DNA of 10,605 nt from DAIDJM01 sp964250215 (GTDB lineage Bacteria; Pseudomonadota; Alphaproteobacteria; Acetobacterales; Acetobacteraceae), in NCBI GenBank assembly GCA_964250215.1, contig CAXUEX010000098.1, positions 1-10,605 on the forward strand, given 5' to 3'. This document shows, in pieces, positions 6,452-10,605 of this stretch (position 1 is its first letter; each line of letters starts with the position of its first letter). The notes beneath the pieces are model-generated. The model was not told the DNA's origin. It ran no database searches and saw only the letters and a list, made by a program, of their open reading frames with translations. Both the position numbers and the translations under genes were made by a program.

Positions 6452-8242
6452 TCATGCCGGCCTGCTCTCCAGCGCCTCGCGGCGCAGCTCCAGTTCCAGC
6501 CATTCGGCTTCGGCCTGTTCCAGCTCCGCCTCCGCCCGCGCCAGCCGCATGCCCGATCGCCTCGCCGCCGTTGCATCACGACCAAAATAATCCGCATCCG
6601 ACAGAAGCCGCTGCAACCCGCCGATCTCCGCGCTCAGCGCCTCGATACGCCTAGGCAATTGCTGCAAAGCAAAACGCTCCTTGAAGCTCAGCCGCTCCGG
6701 ACCCGGCCGCTTCATGCGCGCCGGCGCATCCTTCTTCGTCCGTGCGTCGGCTTCCGCCACGGCCGCCGGCCGGCGCTGCAACAGCATATCCGTGTAGCCG
6801 CCCGCATATTCCACCCAAAAGCCGCCGCCCTCTGCTGCCAGCGTGGCCGTGACAAGCCGGTCGAGAAAATCGCGGTCGTGGCTCACCAGCAGGACCGTGC
6901 CGGCATAATCCGCCAGCATCTCCTGCAACAAATCGAGCGTCTCCAGATCGAGATCGTTCGTCGGCTCGTCCAGCACCAGCAGATTGGCCGGCCTCGCCAA
7001 TGCCACCGCCAGCAGCAGCCGCGCCCGCTCGCCGCCCGAAAGCACGCCCACCGGCGTACGCGCCTGTTCGGGGCGGAACAGAAAATCCTTCATGTAGCCG
7101 ATCACGTGCCGCTTCTGCCCGCGCACCTCCACCGTATCGCTCGCCCCTCCGGTGAGCGTGTCGGCCAGCGTGCGCGAAGCATCCAGCGAAGCGCGCGCCT
7201 GATCCAGCGTGGCCCGGACCAAATTCGTGCCGAGCCGGATTTCGCCATGATCGGGCGGCAGCTCGCCGGTCAGCAATCGCAACAATGTCGTCTTGCCCGC
7301 GCCATTCGCGCCGACGATCCCAAGCCGGTCGCCGCGCCGCAGCCGCAAATTCAGATCACGCACGATCGGCCGTTCGCCAAAAGCCACGCTCGCCCCCTCG
7401 GCCACTGCCACCAGCGCGCCGCTGCCTTGTTCCACCGCAGCGATCAGCGTGGCTTCGCCCGGCGCCTGCCGCCATTCCCGCCGACGCTGGCGCAGCTCCG
7501 CCAGTTCGGCGACGCGGCGCACATTGCGCTTGCGGCGCGCCGTCACGCCGTAGCGCATCCAATCCTCCTCGCGCGCAATCTTCCGCGCCAGCTTGTGCCG
7601 TGCTGTCTCTTCCTCGGCCAGCAGCGCATCGCGCCACCCCTCAAACTGCGCAAAGCCGCGGTCCAGCCGGCGCGTGCGGCCCCGATCCAGCCACACCGTG
7701 CCGCGCGCCACGCGTTCCAGCAGCCGCCGGTCATGGCTGATCAGCACGATCGCGGCCGCCGATTGCGCCAGTTCCAATTCCAGCCATTCGATGGCCGGAA
7801 GATCCAGATGGTTGGTTGGCTCGTCCAGCAACAGCAGATCGGGGCAGGGAGCCAACGTGCGCGCCAACGCCGCCCGCCGCGCCTCGCCGCCGGAAAGCGT
7901 GACCGGCGCCGCATTCTCCGGCAGCCCGAGCGATTGCAGCAACGCGCGCGCCCGGTGCGGCGCATCGGCCGGTCCCAGCCCAGCCAGCACGTAATCCAGC
8001 ACCGTATCGTGCGCGCCGAAATCCGGCTCTTGCGGCAGATAGCGGATCGTGGTGCCGGGCTGCACAAAGCGCACGCCGTCTTGCGGCACCAGCAGCCCCG
8101 CCGCAATCCGCAGCAGCGTGGATTTGCCCGATCCATTGCGCCCAACCACGCACAACCGGTCCCCCGGCGCGATCGTAAGTTCGGCCCCTTCCAGGATCGG
8201 CGCGCCGCCGAGCGTGTAGCCAATATCGGTCAGACGCAGCAT
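6452..8242 (-). CDS. uup: ABC-F family ATPase, Uup type
   Basis: A 596-residue soluble protein with two ATP-binding cassettes and no membrane segments, typical of ABC-F proteins that act on the ribosome. Seen in cassette 1: Walker A GRNGSGKST at 34-42, signature LSGGE at 116-120, Walker B LLLLDE at 136-141, switch H170. In cassette 2: GANGAGKT at 311-318, LSGGE at 401-405, LLVLDE at 421-426, SHD at 454-456. The inter-domain arm (about 205-262) is charged and contains DWMRYGVTARRKRN, as in Uup. GYMKDFLF at about 382-389 just before the second signature, and a C-terminal coiled coil (about 515-590), are also Uup hallmarks. Uup is linked to ribosome-associated quality control, branched DNA intermediates and suppression of transposon excision. 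A TTG at 8263 is in frame seven codons earlier; ATG 8242 is preferred because MLRLTDIGY is where the family alignment normally begins and neither codon has a convincing ribosome binding site. Confidence 0.92.
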   Translation of the reverse strand: MLRLTDIGYTLGGAPILEGAELTIAPGDRLCVVGRNGSGKSTLLRIAAGLLVPQDGVRFVQPGTTIRYLPQEPDFGAHDTVLDYVLAGLGPADAPHRARALLQSLGLPENAAPVTLSGGEARRAALARTLAPCPDLLLLDEPTNHLDLPAIEWLELELAQSAAAIVLISHDRRLLERVARGTVWLDRGRTRRLDRGFAQFEGWRDALLAEEETARHKLARKIAREEDWMRYGVTARRKRNVRRVAELAELRQRRREWRQAPGEATLIAAVEQGSGALVAVAEGASVAFGERPIVRDLNLRLRRGDRLGIVGANGAGKTTLLRLLTGELPPDHGEIRLGTNLVRATLDQARASLDASRTLADTLTGGASDTVEVRGQKRHVIGYMKDFLFRPEQARTPVGVLSGGERARLLLAVALARPANLLVLDEPTNDLDLETLDLLQEMLADYAGTVLLVSHDRDFLDRLVTATLAAEGGGFWVEYAGGYTDMLLQRRPAAVAEADARTKKDAPARMKRPGPERLSFKERFALQQLPRRIEALSAEIGGLQRLLSDADYFGRDATAARRSGMRLARAEAELEQAEAEWLELELRREALESRPA

Positions 8243-8576
8243 CGTGCCTGGCGTGCCGTCCAACCCGGCTCGCGGTCAAGAGTGAAGGGTAATGCGCGAG
8301 GCATTTAGATTGTTTCGCGGGTTTGAGGGCGGGCTGGTCGCGAACGCCAATTTACACGCCGGGCGCCTCGAAAAAATCGTCCCACATGGCGTTTGCGGGG
8401 GCGATGGGGCGGCGGTTGTTGTCGCGTTCGGCGACGCCAGCGGGGGAAGCGACAGTTTTTGGGGGCGACGCATTTCGGAGCGGCTGACGATGATAAAACG
8501 AAGGTGGCACGGCGAGCGGGGAATGTCCCTGAGCCGCCGACCAGTCCAACAGATGAAAGTTCTTTGGTTCTTTCTT
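8243..8576. other. Intergenic stretch with gene relic and palindrome
   Basis: This 334-base gap between the uup start and the HpnL-like stop is the only one in the window longer than 100 bases. It should contain the uup promoter on the - strand, but no -35/-10 pair stood out. Reading the - strand, bases 8325-8465 translate into a VapB-like remnant (listed separately), and the right edge at 8559-8588 carries an AT-rich palindrome. Bases 8243-8324 show nothing recognisable. Both strands have open frames running through from neighbouring gene shadows, none with family-like sequence apart from the relic. Confidence 0.7.
8325..8465 (-). pseudogene. Decayed VapB-type antitoxin gene (relic)
   Basis: On the - strand the frame reads PPKTVASPAGVAE, then RDNNRRPIAPANA, then MWDDFFEAPGV, a stop (TAA, 8352-8354), and directly after it in the same frame IGVRDQPAL. 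Remembered VapB antitoxins show the same order: RLPKAVAFPEGV, a short strand, R-I-x-P, W-D-(D/E)-(F/W)-F, then a C-terminal (R/D)-(E/D)-QP-x-(M/L)-Q tail. The match continuing past the stop in frame argues for a nonsense mutation in a once longer gene. About four codons seem missing after GVAE, and the N-terminal DNA-binding part (normally N-R-(S/T)-Q-AVRLP) is not readable in this frame, suggesting a frameshift or loss. No VapC/PIN toxin follows; the downstream DNA runs straight into uup. Family recognition rests on recalled motifs, so it is inference, but two separate matching blocks on either side of the stop make chance less likely. Exact ends are approximate. Confidence 0.5.
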
Positions 8577-8588
8577 TCAAGAAAGAAC
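8559..8588. repeat. AT-rich palindrome overlapping the HpnL-like stop codon
   Basis: GTTCTTTCT (8567-8575) and AGAAAGAAC (8580-8588) form a perfect 9-base inverted repeat around a TTCA loop. A second GTTCTTT copy at 8559-8565 is a direct repeat of the left arm and could pair with the same right arm, giving an alternative hairpin. The stop codon of the HpnL-like gene (8577-8579) sits in the loop. It stands out as an AT-rich spot in GC-rich DNA. It could act as a transcription terminator for the leftward genes, but no run of T follows on either strand. It also resembles short intergenic repeats that I recall from Acetobacteraceae genomes, which is a recollection only. Confidence 0.6.
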
Positions 8589-9587
8589 ATTCTCTCTTCG
8601 TTTCCATTCCATACCTTGCCAAACCAGCAGGATAGGCACCCCCAACGCAATATCCCGCGATCGCCGGAGCAGCGAGACGGCGAGCGAGATGGCCGGCGGC
8701 TGGCCGAACCATGTGCCCACGGCGGCATACACCGCTTCCTGCACGCCGGCGTAGCCCGGCACCAGCACCGCGACGGAAAGGGCGGCGTGCAGCAGAGCGT
8801 CGATTGCGATGGCGGCGGCCAGGTCGATTGGGGCGCCGAGCAGGTTGTAGGCGATCCAATCGGCGACGCCGGTGCCGAGCCAGTTGACCACGTGCAGCAG
8901 GATGCACAACGCGAAGCGGCGGCGCGCGGCGTAGATGGCGTCGAGGGCGGCGCGAATACCGGCGATCTGGCCAGCGGCGTCGAGATGCAGCGCGCGGAGC
9001 AGACGGTCCGCGATCCCGGCGAAGCGTTGCGAGCCGCCGCGTTGCGCCCAGACGAAGCCGGCGGCGGCAACGCACCCCACCCCGAGGCCGGCGAGCCCGG
9101 GCGCAACCAGCTTGGATCCGGGGTGGCGGCTGGCGAGGATGGCGACGCCCGTGGCGACGAAGACAAGCTGCGCCAGCAACTCGGCCGCGATATCGGCCGC
9201 GGTGGAAGCGGCTGCGAGCGTCCATGGCAGATCGAGCAGCACCGTGGCCCGGGCGCCGGCGACGAAGCCGCCGACCTGCGAGAACGGCAGGCAGTTGCCG
9301 GCGGAATCCCGCACCATGCGGCCCCAGATCGTGACCCGGAGCGGGATGGGGCGGGGCAGAAGCACCCACCAGGCGAGGCCCAGGCTGGCGAACAGCACCA
9401 TCTGCCAGGCGCAGACCAGCGCGAAACCGCCGGGCCCGATCGAGGCCACTTCCCGGAACACAAGGCCGGCACCGAACCAGGCGATAAGCGCGGTATCCAC
9501 CGCGAGGCCCAGGATGGCGAGCGCGATGGAGAGCCGGAGCGCGCGGGCGCGGTTCGCGCGGCCGGGCGGCACTTCGGGGTTCGTCAT
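8577..9587 (-). CDS. HpnL-like/UPF0104 lysylphosphatidylglycerol-synthase-TM family membrane protein
   Basis: A 336-residue integral membrane protein of the family related to the membrane half of lysylphosphatidylglycerol synthase (UPF0104), which includes HpnL, encoded near hopanoid genes in many alphaproteobacteria. Seen: six to eight hydrophobic segments, starting near residues 18-40 and 53-77; the conserved cytoplasmic-side block RDSAGNCLPFSQVGG at 93-107; and VPGYAGVQEAVY at 276-287, matching the family's PG-x-x-G-x-x-E motif (P277, G278, E284). Length is usual. Members are thought to flip or handle lipids, with no soluble synthase domain here. The start ATG 9587 lies 30 bases after the CDF stop and lacks a clear Shine-Dalgarno, so it probably depends on the upstream gene's transcript. 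Its stop falls inside the palindrome at 8567-8588. A hopanoid role is plausible, but no hopanoid gene is in the window, so HpnL is not used as a symbol. Confidence 0.8.
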   Translation of the reverse strand: MTNPEVPPGRANRARALRLSIALAILGLAVDTALIAWFGAGLVFREVASIGPGGFALVCAWQMVLFASLGLAWWVLLPRPIPLRVTIWGRMVRDSAGNCLPFSQVGGFVAGARATVLLDLPWTLAAASTAADIAAELLAQLVFVATGVAILASRHPGSKLVAPGLAGLGVGCVAAAGFVWAQRGGSQRFAGIADRLLRALHLDAAGQIAGIRAALDAIYAARRRFALCILLHVVNWLGTGVADWIAYNLLGAPIDLAAAIAIDALLHAALSVAVLVPGYAGVQEAVYAAVGTWFGQPPAISLAVSLLRRSRDIALGVPILLVWQGMEWKRRENVLS

Positions 9588-9617
9588 GGCGGGACTTTGT
9601 GTTTAGGCCGACGGAGA

Positions 9618-10544
9618 TCAGACCGTTTCGGGCGGGCGCAGGGCGCAGGCGGCGGCATCCTGCGCGGTTTCGATCTGGATGGTGGCGTGGGCGATGCCGA
9701 AACGCTGCGAAAGACCGGCGCAGGCCCGGCCGACGAGCGCTTCGCCGCCGCTGGGTTCAGCCAGCACGAGGTGGGCGGTGACGGCGGTTTGCGTGGTGCT
9801 GAGCGCCCACACGTGCAGATCGTGCACTTCGCAGACGCCTTCCAGCGCGCCCAAGAAGCCGGCGATCTCGGTTTCGCTCTGGCCTTCCGGCACCGCATCC
9901 AGGGCCAGGTTCAGGCTTTCGCGCAGCAGGCCCCAGGTGCCACCGGCGATGATCAGCGCGATGGCCAACGAGACCAGCGGATCGATGACCGCGATGCCGG
10001 TGGCGGCGATGAACAGCGCGGCGAGCAGCACGCCACCGGAGATGGCCGCATCGCCGGCCATGTGCTGGAAGGCGCCGCGCAGATTGAGGTCCCCTGCCCG
10101 GCCGCGCAGGAAAAGCAGCGCGGTGGCGCCGTTCACGATCAGGGCAATGCCAGCGACCCAGGCGATGGTAGCGGCGTGGACGGGCGTGGGCGCGAGCAGG
10201 CGGCGTATGGCTTCTACTGAGATAGCGCCGGTGGTGAGCAGCAGCAGCATGGCGTTGGCAAGCGCGGCCAGAATAGACGAGCGCCCCCAGCCATAGGTGC
10301 GGCCGGGCGCGCGGCCGCGACTGCCGGCCCAAGCGGCGGCCCAGGCTAGGCCGAGGCCCAGCACATCGCCCAGATTGTGCACGGCGTCGGCCAGCAGGGC
10401 CATGCTGTGGGCGGCGAAGCCGAAGCCGAGCTGGGCCAGGACGAGCGCGGAATTGAGGCCGATGCCAAGCGCGAAGGCGCGATCGTGGCTGCCGGGTGCA
10501 GAGGCCGCGTGGCTGTGCGCGTGGCCGTGGTGATCGTGCGGCAT
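9618..10544 (-). CDS. Cation diffusion facilitator, zinc-type exporter (CzcD/ZitB-like)
   Basis: A 308-residue inner-membrane metal/proton antiporter of the CDF family. Seen: a histidine-rich cytoplasmic N-terminus (H3, H5, H6, H8, H10, H12); about six membrane segments; the transport-site motifs HNLGD (H56, D60) in the second helix and HMAGD (H161, D165) in the fifth, the HxxxD pair typical of Zn/Cd rather than Mn members. The C-terminal cytoplasmic dimerisation domain begins about residue 212, with HDLHVWALS at 241-249. Expected to export zinc, and possibly cadmium or cobalt, when cytoplasmic levels are high. The ATG at 10544 has a strong GGGAGG (plus-strand 10550-10555) five bases upstream. 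It leads a two-gene - strand unit with the HpnL-like gene. No regulator (for example MerR or ArsR type) is in view; one could lie right of the window. Confidence 0.93.
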   Translation of the reverse strand: MPHDHHGHAHSHAASAPGSHDRAFALGIGLNSALVLAQLGFGFAAHSMALLADAVHNLGDVLGLGLAWAAAWAGSRGRAPGRTYGWGRSSILAALANAMLLLLTTGAISVEAIRRLLAPTPVHAATIAWVAGIALIVNGATALLFLRGRAGDLNLRGAFQHMAGDAAISGGVLLAALFIAATGIAVIDPLVSLAIALIIAGGTWGLLRESLNLALDAVPEGQSETEIAGFLGALEGVCEVHDLHVWALSTTQTAVTAHLVLAEPSGGEALVGRACAGLSQRFGIAHATIQIETAQDAAACALRPPETV

Positions 10545-10549
10545 GGCCC

Positions 10550-10555
10550 CCTCCC
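10550..10555 (-). promoter_or_regulatory. Ribosome binding site of the CDF gene
   Basis: The - strand reads GGGAGG five bases before the ATG at 10544, one of only two strong Shine-Dalgarno matches in the window. It supports that start over alternatives. The rest of 10556-10605 shows no promoter or gene that I can support. Confidence 0.65.
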
Positions 10556-10605
10556 TTTGACGCCCGGATTGCCCCCCTTACATGGCTGGCCACGATATCG
10601 AATGT

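Noticed and set aside
5539..6654. A 371-codon + strand frame antisense to the reductase
   Set aside because: R/H/P-rich shadow translation; the - strand gene has a strong ribosome binding site and conserved MDR motifs.
8243..8263. TTG start of the ABC-F gene at 8263
   Set aside because: It adds seven residues not expected for the family and has no ribosome binding site; the ATG at 8242 fits better, though not conclusively.
6257..8308. A 683-codon open frame on the + strand, antisense to the ABC-F and reductase genes
   Set aside because: Its translation is low-complexity, rich in R, Q, P, A and H with no domain, and it mirrors a well-supported Uup protein. Long antisense frames are common in GC-rich DNA.
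8352..8549. A 65-codon - strand frame as an intact small gene
   Set aside because: Only its second half resembles a VapB protein and the match resumes after its stop codon, so it is treated as part of a relic and not a working gene.
8567..8588. Palindrome as an intrinsic terminator
   Set aside because: No T-rich tract follows the stem on either strand, so a terminator call is not supported by sequence alone.
8292..10220. A 642-codon open frame on the + strand, antisense to the HpnL-like and CDF genes
   Set aside because: Composition is dominated by G, A, D, R and E with no recognisable motif, while the opposite strand encodes two clear membrane-protein families with all key residues.
10582..10605. 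ATG on the + strand at 10582 as the start of a further gene
   Set aside because: Only eight codons are visible before the window ends and no ribosome binding site precedes it.

Overview
The window is GC-rich bacterial DNA packed with genes: nine intact coding regions, one probable gene relic and almost no free space. High GC, C30-type carotenoid genes, an HpnL-like membrane protein and a VapB-type relic all fit an alphaproteobacterium, perhaps of the Acetobacteraceae/Rhodospirillales. That placement is inference from gene content and not a measured assignment.

Left block (19-5383, + strand) is a tightly coupled five-gene operon. It encodes two tandem paralogous CrtI/CrtN/CrtP-type FAD-dependent carotenoid desaturases/oxidases, a PlsC-type acyltransferase, a family 2 glycosyltransferase with membrane segments, and a small exported DUF2141 protein. 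Junctions are TGATG, a 1-nt gap, TGATG and ATGA. Two desaturase/oxidase homologues with a glycosyltransferase and an acyltransferase match the logic of staphyloxanthin-like C30 (4,4'-diapo) carotenoid pathways. In these, a C30 backbone is desaturated, oxidised at its end, glycosylated and then esterified with a fatty acid. The window holds no C30 synthase (CrtM or HpnCDE) and no carotenoid aldehyde dehydrogenase, so these steps must be encoded elsewhere, possibly just left of base 1, where the operon is cut.

Middle block (5380-8242, - strand) converges on the operon. It holds a zinc-independent NADP-dependent reductase of the MDR superfamily (CurA/YncB-like), whose stop codon overlaps that of the DUF2141 gene by 4 nt, and upstream of it an ABC-F ATPase of the Uup type.

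The only sizeable non-coding gap (8243-8576) carries what looks like a decayed VapB-type antitoxin gene, plus a short AT-rich palindrome that overlaps the stop codon of the next gene.

Right block (8577-10544, - strand) is a likely two-gene unit: a zinc-type cation diffusion facilitator followed 30 nt later by an HpnL-like/UPF0104 integral membrane protein. The last 61 bases hold the CDF ribosome binding site and nothing else identifiable. No rRNA, tRNA, CRISPR array or insertion sequence was seen.
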